Assembly (NCBI RefSeq): GCF_002797855.1
Contig: NZ_PGFB01000003.1
Span: forward strand, 372,001 to 436,000
Length of the DNA stretch: 64,000 bases
Reading direction: 5' to 3'
Source of the DNA: Compostimonas suwonensis
Lineage (GTDB): Bacteria; Actinomycetota; Actinomycetes; Actinomycetales; Microbacteriaceae
In this document: positions 16,720 to 26,402 of the stretch, one piece after another
How positions within the stretch are numbered: position 1 is the stretch's first letter
Layout of the letters: the number at the start of each line of letters is the position of its first letter
Notes under the pieces: model-generated
The model's database searches: none
The model's input: only the letters and a program-made list of their open reading frames with translations
Told to the model about the DNA's origin: nothing
Made by a program: the position numbers and the translations under genes

Positions 16720-18171
16720 CTAGTGCGTCGAGGGCTCGGTCTCGATCTCGCTGCGGTCGTCGCTCCACAGGGTGTGGAAGACGCCGGGCTTGTCGACGCG
16801 CTTGTAGGTGTGCGCTCCGAAGAAGTCGCGCTGACCCTGCACGAGGGCGGCGGGCAGGCGCTTCGACGCGAGCGAGTCGTAGTAGCTGAGCGCCGCGCCG
16901 AAGCCGGGGATCGGCACACCCGAGAGGGCCGCGGTCGAGACGATGCGGCGCCAGGCAGCCTCTCCGTCGGCGACGGCCTTGGCGAAGTACGGGTCTTCGA
17001 GCAGCGTCGTGATGCCGGGGTTGTTGGCGTAGGCGTCGACGATGCGGTTGAGGAAGCGCGCGCGGATGATGCATCCGGCCCGCCAGATCTTCGCGACGGC
17101 GCCCTTGTCGATCTCCCAGCCGTACTTGGCGGCACCGGCGATGATCTCGTCGAAGCCCTGCGAGTAGGCGACGACCTTTGAGGCGTAGAGGGCGGCGCGC
17201 ACGTCGTCCTCGAAGCCCTCGTAGCGCTCGGCGGGCGTCGGACGCGAGGTCACGACGGCCTGCACGGCGGAGCGCTGCTCGGGGTGGCTCGACACGGCGC
17301 GCGCGAACACGGCCTCGGCGATGCCGCCGACGGGCGTGCCCAGGTCGAGGGCGTTCTGCACGGTCCAGACTCCGGTGCCCTTCGAGCCGGCCTCGTCGAG
17401 CACGATGTCGATGAACGGCTCGCCGGTCTCGGCGTCGACCTGCTTGAGCACCTCCGCGGTGATCTCGATGAGGTACGACTCGAGGTCGCCCTGGTTCCAC
17501 TCGGCGAAGACCTCGGCCATCGCGGCGGGCTCGTAGCCGCCGATCGTGCGCAGCAGGTCGTAGGCCTCGGCGATGAGCTGCATGTCGGCGTACTCGATGC
17601 CGTTGTGCACCATCTTCACGAAGTGGCCGGCGCCGTCGGTGCCGATGTGGGTCACGCAGGGCTCGCCCTCCGCGACGGCGGCGATCGAGGCGAGGATGGG
17701 GCCGAGGGTCTCGTAGGACTGCTTCGAGCCGCCGGGCATGATCGACGGGCCCTTGAGGGCGCCCTCCTCACCGCCGGAGATGCCGGCGCCGACGAAGTGG
17801 ACGCCGGTCTCGCTCACATCCTTCTCGCGGCGGATGGTGTCGTGGAAGTTCGCGTTGCCGCCGTCGACGATGATGTCGCCCGGCTCGAAGCGCTCGGCGA
17901 GCTGGCTGATGACGGCGTCGGTTCCCGCGCCCGCCTGCACCATGATGATGGCCGTGCGCGGCTTCGCGAGCGACGCGACGAACTCGTCGATCGTCTCGCT
18001 CGCGATGAAGCCCGCCTCGGGATGTTCTTCGATGAGCGTCTGGGTGCGCCCGTAGGAGCGGTTGTAGACCGCTACGGTGTTGCCCTCACGGCTGGCGAGG
18101 TTGCGGGCGAGGTTCGAGCCCATCACCGCCAGGCCTACGACACCGATGTTTGCGACTGGGGTTTCTGGCAC
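16720..18171 (-). CDS. gnd: 6-phosphogluconate dehydrogenase, decarboxylating
   Basis: This 483-residue pentose-phosphate enzyme converts 6-phosphogluconate to ribulose 5-phosphate with NADP reduction. It has Rossmann GVVGLAVMGSNLARN, GGNANFHDT, the signature GAGISGGEEGALKGPSIMPGG and catalytic KMVHNGIEY; the C-terminal tail GQRDFFGAHTYKR inserts into the partner subunit. GTG 18171 follows AGGAGA at good spacing. It is divergent from gntK, which feeds it with 6-phosphogluconate. Confidence 0.96.
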   Translation of the reverse strand: MPETPVANIGVVGLAVMGSNLARNLASREGNTVAVYNRSYGRTQTLIEEHPEAGFIASETIDEFVASLAKPRTAIIMVQAGAGTDAVISQLAERFEPGDIIVDGGNANFHDTIRREKDVSETGVHFVGAGISGGEEGALKGPSIMPGGSKQSYETLGPILASIAAVAEGEPCVTHIGTDGAGHFVKMVHNGIEYADMQLIAEAYDLLRTIGGYEPAAMAEVFAEWNQGDLESYLIEITAEVLKQVDAETGEPFIDIVLDEAGSKGTGVWTVQNALDLGTPVGGIAEAVFARAVSSHPEQRSAVQAVVTSRPTPAERYEGFEDDVRAALYASKVVAYSQGFDEIIAGAAKYGWEIDKGAVAKIWRAGCIIRARFLNRIVDAYANNPGITTLLEDPYFAKAVADGEAAWRRIVSTAALSGVPIPGFGAALSYYDSLASKRLPAALVQGQRDFFGAHTYKRVDKPGVFHTLWSDDRSEIETEPSTH

Positions 18172-18257
18172 GGTTCTCTCCTTAGAGACGTCGAGGTGTG
18201 TCTCCAGCGTAGTGTTTGAAGGCGAACCACGACCGAAACGTTCTGACAAGGATCGTC

Positions 18258-18806
18258 ATGCCAGCTCCCTCGCCCTCCTCGCCCGCCGAGGCCTCGCACC
18301 GCCCGCCTCTCGTGATCGTCATGGGCGTCAGCGGCTCGGGCAAGTCGACCGTCGGCGAGGGTCTCGCGGCCGCCATCGGCGTGCCGTTCGCCGACGCCGA
18401 CGACCTGCACCCTGCGGCGAACGTCGCCAAGATGTCGGCCGGCGTCCCGCTCGACGACGCCGACCGCTGGCCGTGGCTCGCGCGCGTGGGAGAAGAGCTC
18501 GAACGAGCGGATGCCGCGGCCACCGGCCTCGTGATCGCCTGTTCCGCGCTCAAACGCTCCTACCGCGACGCCATCCGCGCCGAGGCCCCGTCGACCTTCT
18601 TCCTGCAGCTCGACGGCTCGCCCGAGCTGCTCGCCGCCCGCATCGGCGCCCGCGCCGGTCACTTCATGCCGCCGGCCCTGTTGGCCTCCCAGCTCGCGAC
18701 GCTCGAACCGCTCGCCGACGACGAGGCGGGGGCCACGATCTCGATCGACGACGATCCCGCCGGCGTCGTGCGCAGCGCAGTCGCGGCGATCGCCGTCGCC
18801 GTGTAA
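18258..18806 (+). CDS. gntK: Gluconokinase
   Basis: This 182-residue P-loop kinase phosphorylates gluconate to 6-phosphogluconate. Walker A is VMGVSGSGKST near residue 20, followed by FADADDLHPAANVAKMSAGVPLDDADRWPW, the family's substrate block. ATG 18258 has AAGGAT 5-10 nt upstream; an in-frame TTG at 18216 is less likely. Its place opposite gnd links gluconate entry to the pentose phosphate pathway. Confidence 0.92.
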   Translation: MPAPSPSSPAEASHRPPLVIVMGVSGSGKSTVGEGLAAAIGVPFADADDLHPAANVAKMSAGVPLDDADRWPWLARVGEELERADAAATGLVIACSALKRSYRDAIRAEAPSTFFLQLDGSPELLAARIGARAGHFMPPALLASQLATLEPLADDEAGATISIDDDPAGVVRSAVAAIAVAV

Positions 18807-18992
18807 ACTCATCCACTGAACTTCGGCGAGGGATCGTCATCCGCACCTTCACGGGCGCGGCAGCATCCGTGATCGACGCGGTGGAGCAGGCTTCGCACGT
18901 CTTTTCCTCACGCTTGATGCGTTCGAGTTGACACATTTCATTCAGACAGCGGGCCGCGCGCTCACTAACACCGTTCATCAAGGAGAACTCTC

Positions 18993-19604
18993 ATGGCTGA
19001 CGACGACATGACCATCGCCGCCGAGGTACGCAGCACATTCGGCAAGGGCGCTGCCCGCAAGCTCCGCGCAGCGGGCAAGACCCCGGCCGTGATCTACGGC
19101 CACGGCACCGACCCGCAGCACGTCGCGCTTCCCGCGCACGAGCTGCAGCTGCTGCTGCGCAAGGCGAACGCCGTGCTCGACCTCGACATCGAGGGCACGA
19201 GCCAGCTCGCCCTCGTCAAAGACGTGCAGAAAGACCCGGTGCGCCAGATCATCGAGCACATCGACCTCATCGTCATCCGCAAGGGTGAGAAGGTCCAGGT
19301 CGAGGTCGCCATCCACGTCGCGGGCGAGCCCGTCGCGGGAACCGTCGCAGAGCTCGACGCGAAGACCCTGCTGCTCGAGGTCGAGGCGACCAACATCCCC
19401 GAGAGCGTGACGGTCGACGTCGAGGGCCTCGAGGCCGGCACCCACGTGCTCGCGAAGGACGTGCCGCTGCCCAAGGGCGCGACCCTCATCACCGACGAGG
19501 AGACCCTCGTCATCGCGGTCAGCGTTCCCTCCGAGCAGGACCTCGGCGACTCCGAGTCCTCCGAGACCGAGGCGGAACCCGCCGCCGAGGCGGCTGCCGA
19601 GTAG
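18993..19604 (+). CDS. rplY: 50S ribosomal protein L25/general stress protein Ctc
   Basis: This 203-residue protein has the long (Ctc/TL5-type) form: an N-terminal 5S rRNA-binding beta domain ([32 protein letters not shown]) and a C-terminal beta domain ending in an acidic Glu/Ala tail. AAGGAG lies 8 nt before ATG 18993. pth follows, the usual order in Actinobacteria. In 18807-18992 no gene is seen. Confidence 0.95.
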   Translation: MADDDMTIAAEVRSTFGKGAARKLRAAGKTPAVIYGHGTDPQHVALPAHELQLLLRKANAVLDLDIEGTSQLALVKDVQKDPVRQIIEHIDLIVIRKGEKVQVEVAIHVAGEPVAGTVAELDAKTLLLEVEATNIPESVTVDVEGLEAGTHVLAKDVPLPKGATLITDEETLVIAVSVPSEQDLGDSESSETEAEPAAEAAAE

Positions 19605-19640
19605 TCATCGGCCTTCCCGCCTTCCTCGGCTTCCGCACAC

Positions 19641-19654
19641 GGAGGATCCCCCTG
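19641..19654 (+). promoter_or_regulatory. Ribosome binding site selecting a CTG start for pth
   Basis: GGAGG at 19641-19645 lies 6 nt before CTG 19652-19654. No ATG, GTG or TTG occurs in frame between the rplY stop and ATG 19724, which would remove the essential N-terminal motif of Pth. Confidence 0.65.
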
Positions 19655-20239
19655 GACGACAACGTCTGGCTCGTAGTCGGGCTCGGTAACCCCGGGCCCG
19701 GCTACGCCGGCAATCGCCACAACGTGGGCCAGATGGTGCTCGCCGAGCTCGCCGACAGGATGTCGGCACGCTTCACCTCGCACAAGACCAGCTCGACGGT
19801 CGCCGAGGGCCGCAGCGCCCCGGGTGGCCCGAAGCTCATCCTGGCCAAGCCGAACAGCTTCATGAACCTCTCGGGCGGCCCGGTCTCGCAGCTGCTGCGC
19901 TTCTACTCGCTCGAGCCGAACCGGCTCATCGTCGTGCACGACGAGCTCGACATCCCCTTCGACACGATCAAGCTCAAGTCGGGCGGCGGCCACGGCGGCC
20001 ACAACGGCCTGCGCGACATCATCGCCGCGACCGGCGGAGGAGACTTCATCCGCGTGCGCGTCGGCATCGGGCGTCCCCCCGGCCGGCAGCCCGCCGCCGA
20101 CTTCGTGCTCAAGGACTTCTCCTCCACCGAGCGCCAGAGCCTGCCGAGCCTGCTGAGCGACGCGGCGGATGCCGTCGAGCTCATCGCCTCGGACGGGCTC
20201 ACGGCCGCGCAGCTCAAGTTCCACACCGCGGCGTCCTGA
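19652..20239 (+). CDS. pth: Peptidyl-tRNA hydrolase
   Basis: This 195-residue enzyme recycles peptidyl-tRNA by cleaving the ester bond. From a CTG start the protein reads [20 protein letters not shown], containing VGLGNPG; the catalytic His is in NRHNVG, and later blocks are [21 protein letters not shown] and [12 protein letters not shown]. All catalytic residues are present only if translation starts upstream of ATG 19724, and CTG 19652 with its ideal ribosome binding site is the best candidate. It is 47 nt after rplY and probably co-transcribed with it. Confidence 0.93.
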   Translation: MDDNVWLVVGLGNPGPGYAGNRHNVGQMVLAELADRMSARFTSHKTSSTVAEGRSAPGGPKLILAKPNSFMNLSGGPVSQLLRFYSLEPNRLIVVHDELDIPFDTIKLKSGGGHGGHNGLRDIIAATGGGDFIRVRVGIGRPPGRQPAADFVLKDFSSTERQSLPSLLSDAADAVELIASDGLTAAQLKFHTAAS

Positions 20240-20270
20240 CCCCCGCCCCTGCTCTCTCTCCTCCCCCTGC

Positions 20271-20309
20271 TCAAGCTGCCCCGTTCTTACTCAAGCTGCC
20301 CGTTCTTAC
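20271..20309. repeat. 19/20-bp tandem duplication beside palindromic element D
   Basis: TCAAGCTGCCCCGTTCTTAC (20271-20290) is repeated one base shorter at 20291-20309, immediately before the palindrome. Confidence 0.8.
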
Positions 20310-20315
20310 TCAAAA

Positions 20316-20404
20316 GAACTCAAAACGACGGAGATTTCGTCTTTTTCGGCCCGGTTCCTCGCGTTCGGCCCGATTTTCGGTGGGATCTCCGTCGTTTTGA
20401 GTTC
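20316..20404. repeat. Palindromic intergenic element, copy D
   Basis: Perfect 20-bp arms GAACTCAAAACGACGGAGAT (20316-20335) and its complement (20385-20404) enclose a 49-nt centre. The left flank is C/T-rich (20240-20280) and the right flank G/A-rich (20405-20480). It lies between the co-oriented pth and mfd genes, so its position does not require terminator function. Confidence 0.85.
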
Positions 20405-20502
20405 TCACTGGAGTGGGAGTGAGGGCGGGGCGGGGTGGGATGGGGCGAAGGAGCGCGGGAGCGGGGAGGCGCCGACCGGAGAGAGGTGTCGGAGCCCGCG
20501 CG

Positions 20503-20514
20503 TAGACTTGTGCG
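20503..20514 (+). promoter_or_regulatory. Leaderless promoter of mfd
   Basis: TAGACT at 20503-20508 is followed by 6 nt and the GTG start at 20515. Confidence 0.55.
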
Positions 20515-23500
20515 GTGATCCTTCAGGGCTTAATCGCGGCGCTTTCGCGCGCCTCCACCGTCGACAAAGCCCTCGCGCACGCTGCGCGTGACGCCGACTT
20601 CAGCGTGACCGACGGCCTGCGCGCCCCGCTCCTCGCGGCGCTGCTCGAGCAGCGCGTGCGCGACGGCAGACCGCCGGCGTTGCTCGTCGTGACCGCGACC
20701 GGCCGCGAGTCCGAGGCGCTGCGAGCCGCGCTCTCGAGCCTGCTGCCCCGGGCCGAGGTCGTCGAGTTCCCCGCCTGGGAGACACTGCCCCACGAGCGGC
20801 TCAGCCCGAGCGCCGAGATCGTGGGCAAGCGGCTCGCGGCTCTGCGCCGTATGACGACGTGGGCCCCGGATGCCGCGCAGACCCCGCTCATCGTCGTGGC
20901 CTCCGTGCGCGCCGCCCTCCAGCCCGTCGCCGACAATCTCGCCGACTACCAGCCGATCGTGCTCGCGCTCGGCGGGCGCGGGCACGACCTCGGCACGATC
21001 TCCCGCGATCTCGTCGACATGGCCTACTCGCGCGTCGACATGGTCACCCGCCGCGGCGAGTTCGCGGTGCGCGGCGGCATCCTCGACGTCTTCCCGCCCG
21101 TCGCCGACCATCCCCTCCGTGTGGACTTCTTCGGCGACGAGGTCGACCAGATCCGCCAGTTCGCGGTCGCCGACCAGCGTTCGCTCGCCGACCCCCTCGA
21201 CGTCGTCGAGCTGCCGCCGAGCCGTGAGCTGCTGCTCACAGACCAGGTGCGCCAGCGCGCCCGCGAGATGCAGCACGAGTTCCCCTCGCTCTCGGGCATG
21301 CTCGAGAAGATCTCCGAGGGCATCCCGGTCGAGGGCATGGAGAGCCTCGCGCCGGCCCTGCTCGACCGGCTCGTGCCCGTCTCGCACTACCTGCCGGAGG
21401 GCGCCGCGATCGCCGTCATGTCGCCGGAGCGGGTCGCCTCGCGCGCCCTGAGCCTGAGCGAGACGAACCGCGAGTTCCTGATCGCGGCCTGGAGCGCCGC
21501 GACCGTCGGCGCCGAGGCGCCCATCGACCTGGCCTCGGGGGAGTTCATCACCCTGCGCGATCTCAAGGACGCCGCGCAGTTCAGCCGTCCGGGCGAGGCC
21601 GCCCCCGATCATCCGTGGTGGACCTTCAGCTCGTTCCAGGCCGGCCCCGCAGACGACGAGGTGCTGCCCGAGGAGCGCGAGCTGGACGAGCTGCTGACCG
21701 TGCGTGTCGCGGGCGAGGCGGTCCCCAGCTTCCAGGGTGCCGCCGACGGCGCGATCGACCATCTCTCCGCCCGCCTCGCCGAGCGGTGGGCCGTGGCGAT
21801 CGTCGCCCCCGGCCAGGGCCTCGTCGAGCGCGCCGTCGACCTGCTCGTCGAGCGGGGGCTCTCCGCCCGGCAGACCGAGGACTTCCCGGCGCAGCCCGAG
21901 CCCGGCGTCGTCTACGTGCTGCAGGCCGCGGCCGAGAGCGGCTTCGAGCTGCCTGAGCTCAAGCTCGCGCTCCTGACCGAGACCGAGTTCTACGGCCGGG
22001 CGGTCGGCTACGACTCGCGTCAGGTCAAGAAGCTCGCGAGCCGGCGCAAGAACGTCGTCGACCCGCTGCAGCTCAAGGCCGGCGACTTCGTCGTGCACCA
22101 GACCCACGGCATCGGCAAGTTCGTGGAGATGAGCCAGCGCGAGGTGTCGTCGGGCGGCCGCAACCCCGTCAAGACGACGCGCGAGTACCTCGTGCTCGAA
22201 TACGCGCCGTCGAAGCGGGGCTTCCCGGGCGACAAGCTGCTCGTGCCGACCGACCAGCTCGACCTTCTCACCCGCTACGTGGGCGGCGAGGCCCCCTCGC
22301 TCAGCAAGATGGGCGGCAGCGACTGGTCGGCCGCGAAGAGCAAGGCCCGCAAGGCCGTGCGCGACATCGCCGTCGAGCTCGTCAAGCTCTACTCCGCCCG
22401 TATGGCGAGCAAGGGCCACGCCTTCGGCCCCGACACCCCCTGGCAGCGCGAGCTCGAGGAGGCCTTCCCCTTCGCCGAGACGCCCGACCAGCTCACGACG
22501 ATCGACGAGGTCAAGGCCGACATGGAGCGGCCCATCCCCATGGACCGCCTGCTCTCGGGCGACGTCGGCTTCGGCAAGACCGAGGTCGCCGTGCGCGCGG
22601 CCTTCAAGGCGGTGCAAGACGGCAAGCAGGTCGCCATGCTCGTGCCCACGACGCTGCTCGTGCGCCAGCACATGGAGACCTTCCAGGAGCGTTTCGCGGG
22701 CTTCCCCGTGCACCTGCGCGCCCTCTCCCGCTTCCAGACCGACAAAGAGGTCACAGAGACCCTCGCGGGCCTCGCCGACGGAACCGTCGACGTCGTCATC
22801 GGAACGCACCGGCTGCTCACCGGCGGCATGGTCTTCAAAGACCTGGGCCTCGTGATCATCGACGAGGAGCAGCGCTTCGGCGTCGAGCACAAGGATGCGC
22901 TCAAGAAGCTCAAGACCAACGTCGACATCCTCGCGATGAGCGCGACGCCCATCCCGCGCACGCTCGAGATGGCGGTCACCGGCATCCGCGAGATGTCGAC
23001 GCTCGCGACACCGCCGGAGGACCGGCATCCCATCCTCACCTTCGTGGGGCCGTACTCCGATCGCCAGGTCGCCGCGGCCATCCGCCGCGAGCTCCTGCGC
23101 GAGGGCCAGATCTTCGTGGTGCACAACCGGGTCTCGAGCATCAACCGCATCGCGGCCCAGATCGCCGAGCTCGTGCCCGAGGCGCGCGTCGCGGTCGCGC
23201 ACGGCCAGCTGCCCGAGCATGTGCTCGAGCAGGTCGTCGTCGACTTCTGGGAGCGCAAGTTCGACGTGCTCGTCTCGACGACCATCATCGAGACCGGGCT
23301 CGACATCGCCAACGCCAACACGATCATCATCGACCGCGCCGACAAGTACGGCCTGAGCCAGCTGCACCAGCTGCGCGGCCGCGTCGGCCGTGGCCGCGAG
23401 CGCGCCTACGCCTACTTCCTCTACGACGAGAACAAACCGCTGAGCGAGACCGCCCACGACCGCCTCGCGACGATCGCCGCCAACAACGAGCTCGGCAGCG

Positions 23501-24147
23501 GCATGCAGGTGGCGCTCAAAGACCTCGAGATCCGCGGCGCCGGCAACCTGCTCGGCGGCGAGCAGGCCGGGCACATCGCGGGTGTCGGCTTCGACCTGTA
23601 CCTGCGGATGATCGGCGAGGCCGTGAGCACCTTCCGGGGCGATGTCGCAGAGGGCCAGACCGAGCTCAGGCTCGAGCTGCCCGTCGACGCGCACATCCCC
23701 GAGGACTACGTCGACAGCGAGCGGCTGCGGCTCGAGGCCTACCAGAAGCTCTCGACGGCGAGTGCGCCGACGGCCTCCGACGACCAGATCGACCTCGTGC
23801 TCGAGGAGCTCACCGACCGCTACGGCGAGCCGCCGGCCGAGGTGCGCAACCTCATCGCGGTGTCGCGCCTGCGCCGTCTCGCCCAGAAGGCGGGTCTCAG
23901 CGAGGTCGTCTCCGTGGGCCCCAACCTCCGCGTGGCCCCGGCCGATCTGCCCGACTCGATCCAGGTGCGCCTCACGCGTATGTACCCGGGCGCGCGGCTG
24001 TTCAGACAGACCAACTCGGTCTCCGTGCCGCTGCCGAACCGCGACGGCGAGCCGCTCGGCGACGAGGAGTTCATCGCCTGGGTGCTCCAGCTGCTCACGG
24101 CGATCTTCGCGCGCGAGTCGGCTCCGACGCGCGCCGTCGAGAGCTGA
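20515..24147 (+). CDS. mfd: Transcription-repair coupling factor
   Basis: This 1210-residue ATP-dependent translocase removes stalled RNA polymerase and recruits UvrA. The UvrB-like N-terminal region is followed by an RNA-polymerase interaction domain (KAGDFVVHQTHGIGKFVEM near residue 520) and a RecG-type helicase core. Walker A is GDVGFGKTEVAVRAA, Walker B IIDEEQRFG, and AMSATPIPRTLEMA and QLRGRVGRGRERAYAY are helicase motifs III and VI. The TRCF C-terminal domain is present. Length is standard. The gene is preceded by palindromic element D and followed within 25 nt by the end of the convergent ABC permease gene. Confidence 0.96.
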   Translation: MILQGLIAALSRASTVDKALAHAARDADFSVTDGLRAPLLAALLEQRVRDGRPPALLVVTATGRESEALRAALSSLLPRAEVVEFPAWETLPHERLSPSAEIVGKRLAALRRMTTWAPDAAQTPLIVVASVRAALQPVADNLADYQPIVLALGGRGHDLGTISRDLVDMAYSRVDMVTRRGEFAVRGGILDVFPPVADHPLRVDFFGDEVDQIRQFAVADQRSLADPLDVVELPPSRELLLTDQVRQRAREMQHEFPSLSGMLEKISEGIPVEGMESLAPALLDRLVPVSHYLPEGAAIAVMSPERVASRALSLSETNREFLIAAWSAATVGAEAPIDLASGEFITLRDLKDAAQFSRPGEAAPDHPWWTFSSFQAGPADDEVLPEERELDELLTVRVAGEAVPSFQGAADGAIDHLSARLAERWAVAIVAPGQGLVERAVDLLVERGLSARQTEDFPAQPEPGVVYVLQAAAESGFELPELKLALLTETEFYGRAVGYDSRQVKKLASRRKNVVDPLQLKAGDFVVHQTHGIGKFVEMSQREVSSGGRNPVKTTREYLVLEYAPSKRGFPGDKLLVPTDQLDLLTRYVGGEAPSLSKMGGSDWSAAKSKARKAVRDIAVELVKLYSARMASKGHAFGPDTPWQRELEEAFPFAETPDQLTTIDEVKADMERPIPMDRLLSGDVGFGKTEVAVRAAFKAVQDGKQVAMLVPTTLLVRQHMETFQERFAGFPVHLRALSRFQTDKEVTETLAGLADGTVDVVIGTHRLLTGGMVFKDLGLVIIDEEQRFGVEHKDALKKLKTNVDILAMSATPIPRTLEMAVTGIREMSTLATPPEDRHPILTFVGPYSDRQVAAAIRRELLREGQIFVVHNRVSSINRIAAQIAELVPEARVAVAHGQLPEHVLEQVVVDFWERKFDVLVSTTIIETGLDIANANTIIIDRADKYGLSQLHQLRGRVGRGRERAYAYFLYDENKPLSETAHDRLATIAANNELGSGMQVALKDLEIRGAGNLLGGEQAGHIAGVGFDLYLRMIGEAVSTFRGDVAEGQTELRLELPVDAHIPEDYVDSERLRLEAYQKLSTASAPTASDDQIDLVLEELTDRYGEPPAEVRNLIAVSRLRRLAQKAGLSEVVSVGPNLRVAPADLPDSIQVRLTRMYPGARLFRQTNSVSVPLPNRDGEPLGDEEFIAWVLQLLTAIFARESAPTRAVES

Positions 24148-24171
24148 GCCACGGGCGAGCCGCTTCCTGCG

Positions 24172-25212
24172 CTATGCGACTCGTGAGCCCTTCGGCAGCC
24201 GCCCGGCCGGCGTGCGGGTGCGAGCCCAGGCCCAGAACAGCGCTCCGGCGGCGAGCAGCACGTGGATGCCGAGGCCCACGAACCACGACGGCACGGCGCC
24301 CTCGTACTTGTCTTCGGGCGTGCGGTAGTCGAAGTCGCTGTTCGTGCAGGCATCGAACTCCGCGTCGAGGTCGGGTGGCACCTGTGCTTCGCGCACGAGA
24401 TAGCTGATGCCGACGAAGAGGTCTTCGGGGTTGCCGTTCGCGTCGAAGTGCGGGGGCACGGCGTCCGCGAGCACCACGTAGGGGTTCGCGGCGAGGATCG
24501 GCCAGTAGTAGTCGAAGCGGGGCACCGAATAGGTGTAGGTCTCTGCCGGCCCGCACTCCAGCTCGTTGGGGTCTTCCGTCTGCGAGTAGACGATCGTGCG
24601 GTTGGTGCTGTGCGCCTCCGACTGGGTGGCGATGCCGCCGAGGGTGAAGGCGATGAGCGTGCCGATGCTCAGCGCCGCGACGGCCAGGTAGGTCACGACC
24701 ACCGAGAACAGCGGCCGTGCGATGATGCCCGAGAGGCCCACGCCGATCGCGGCGATGACGCCGAGCTCGACGGCGAGCACGGCCGTCGAGGCGAGGATCG
24801 TGTCGAGGCTGAGCCCGCCCAGGAGCGCCGCGACGAGCAGGAACGGCACCGAGGCGACGAGGAAGGCCAGCGCCGTGATCCATGCCGCGAGGAACTTGCC
24901 GAGCACGAGCTGCCCGGTGCGCACGAGCGTCACCTGAGTCGTGGCGAGCGTTCCGGCCTCGCGTTCGCCGTTGATCGCGTTGCCGCTCAGCGCCGGTGCG
25001 ACGAGCGAGCCGAGCAGCAGCACGAAGTAGATGATCGTCGAGAAGAGCCAGCCGCCCGAGCCGTCGAAGGCGGATGTCGCGAGCCCCAGCAGAAGCGTGA
25101 CGACGCCCACGAGCACCACGAAGATGCCGAGCAGCACGTACCAGGCGACTCCGCGCACGCGCTGGCGCAGTTCGAGGCCGACGATGACGCCGAGGCCGGT
25201 CCAGAAGCTCAC
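24172..25212 (-). CDS. ABC-2 type transporter permease
   Basis: This 346-residue protein has about six membrane segments: one at residues 24-45, four between 60 and 195, and one near 310-330. A long extracytoplasmic loop (about residues 200-305) carries two cysteines (ELECGPAE, DACTNSD) and is rich in Tyr and Pro. ABC-2 permeases of this type export drugs, lipids or other small molecules; the substrate is unknown. The GTG start at 25212 overlaps the ATPase stop by 4 nt, so the two subunits are coupled. The loop size is unusual and could be a periplasmic-side sensing domain. Confidence 0.85.
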   Translation of the reverse strand: MSFWTGLGVIVGLELRQRVRGVAWYVLLGIFVVLVGVVTLLLGLATSAFDGSGGWLFSTIIYFVLLLGSLVAPALSGNAINGEREAGTLATTQVTLVRTGQLVLGKFLAAWITALAFLVASVPFLLVAALLGGLSLDTILASTAVLAVELGVIAAIGVGLSGIIARPLFSVVVTYLAVAALSIGTLIAFTLGGIATQSEAHSTNRTIVYSQTEDPNELECGPAETYTYSVPRFDYYWPILAANPYVVLADAVPPHFDANGNPEDLFVGISYLVREAQVPPDLDAEFDACTNSDFDYRTPEDKYEGAVPSWFVGLGIHVLLAAGALFWAWARTRTPAGRLPKGSRVA

Positions 25213-26327
25213 GAGGCGTCTCCCGGGTTCGTCGGGGTCTGTTCCTGAGTCGGTGGCATCGGTGGCATCGGGGCCGTCTGGATCGGCGCCTGCGTGCTCC
25301 GCAGGTCGAGGAAGGTGTGCTCGAGGTCGCCGACCGCGGGCGCGAAGGCCGTCACCCGCACCCCCGCCGCGACGAGGGCGCCGAGCAGCCGGGCCGCGTG
25401 CTCCTCTCCGCCCAGGGCGACGAGCACGCCGAGGTTGTCGAGGGTCACCGCCTCACGGGGCACTCCCGCCGCCTCCAGCGCGGGCAGTACGCTCCGCGGG
25501 TCGAGGGCGCGGATCCGCCACGCGCGCAGGCTCGTGGTCGCGCGGGCGATGCGATCGGCGCTCACCGTTGCACCGGCCTCGAGGTAGACCGCGGCATCCG
25601 CCATCTCGTCGAGCTCGGAGAGCACGTGGCTGGAGACGAGCACCGTGCGGCCCTCGGCGGCGAGACGCTGCACGAGCAGCCGGAGGTCGACGCGGGCTGC
25701 GGGGTCGAGGCCGGAGGCGGGCTCGTCGAGCAGCAGCACGCTCGGGTCGTGCACGAGAGAGCGGGCGAGGCTGAGCCTCTGCTTCTGCCCGCGGGAGAGC
25801 ACCCGCGAGGGCTGCCGGGCGAGGTCGTGGAGCCCGACGAGCTCGATGAGCTCGTGTGCGCGGGTGCGGGCGCGCTGCGGGCCGAGCCCGTAGAGCCGGC
25901 CGGTGGTCTCGATCGCGGTGAGCACCGTGAGGCTCGCCCACGAGCCGAGGATGTCCGGCATCCACCCCATAACGCTGCGCACGGCCTCCGGCTCGGTCAC
26001 GGGGTCGTGTCCGCCGACGAGGATACTGCCGGTGTCGGGCTTGAGGAGCGTCGCGAGCATAAGCAGCAGGGTGGTCTTGCCGGAGCCGTTCGGCCCGACG
26101 AGGGCGGTGACGGAGCCCGGTCTGGCCTGGAGGGTCGCGCCCCGCACTGCGTGCACCGGCCCGAAGGAGCGGTGCACGTCGCGCACGACGATGCCGGCGT
26201 GCGGCGCGGGCGTCGTCGCACCCGCCCCGGTGCCCGCCACGCCTGCCACGTTCGCAGCACTCGCAGCACTCGCGGCACTCGTCGCGCCCGCGGCCCCCGC
26301 CGTCGGAGTCGTCTCCGGATAGCTCAC
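25209..26327 (-). CDS. ABC transporter ATP-binding protein
   Basis: This 372-residue protein has Walker A GPNGSGKT, signature LSRGQKQRLSLAR, Walker B VLLLDEP and H-loop VSSHVLSELDE, followed by a C-terminal accessory domain of about 90 residues. It is preceded by an Ala/Gly/Thr-rich tail of about 45 residues encoded by 9-nt-like repeats (26225-26290). GTG 26327 with GGGGAGG upstream is preferred over the longer opening at 26396. With the next gene it forms an exporter. The Pro/Met-rich C-terminus (PMPPMPPTQ) is also low complexity. Confidence 0.88.
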   Translation of the reverse strand: MSYPETTPTAGAAGATSAASAASAANVAGVAGTGAGATTPAPHAGIVVRDVHRSFGPVHAVRGATLQARPGSVTALVGPNGSGKTTLLLMLATLLKPDTGSILVGGHDPVTEPEAVRSVMGWMPDILGSWASLTVLTAIETTGRLYGLGPQRARTRAHELIELVGLHDLARQPSRVLSRGQKQRLSLARSLVHDPSVLLLDEPASGLDPAARVDLRLLVQRLAAEGRTVLVSSHVLSELDEMADAAVYLEAGATVSADRIARATTSLRAWRIRALDPRSVLPALEAAGVPREAVTLDNLGVLVALGGEEHAARLLGALVAAGVRVTAFAPAVGDLEHTFLDLRSTQAPIQTAPMPPMPPTQEQTPTNPGDAS

Positions 26328-26402
26328 ATCGCCTCCCCGCCGTAGCTCGTTCGAGTCTAGGTGACGCCTCCGACGAGTCGCTGCATGTCGTTGCACGGCT
26401 GG

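Noticed and set aside
18928-18933. A perfect TTGACA box upstream of rplY
   Set aside because: No acceptable -10 lies 16-18 nt downstream (the sequence there is GCGGGC), so it is not called as a promoter.
20530-23694. A 1054-codon open frame on the minus strand opposite mfd
   Set aside because: It is the high-GC antisense shadow of mfd, with low-complexity Arg/Gly/Asp/Glu-rich translation and no motifs; mfd on the plus strand is complete.
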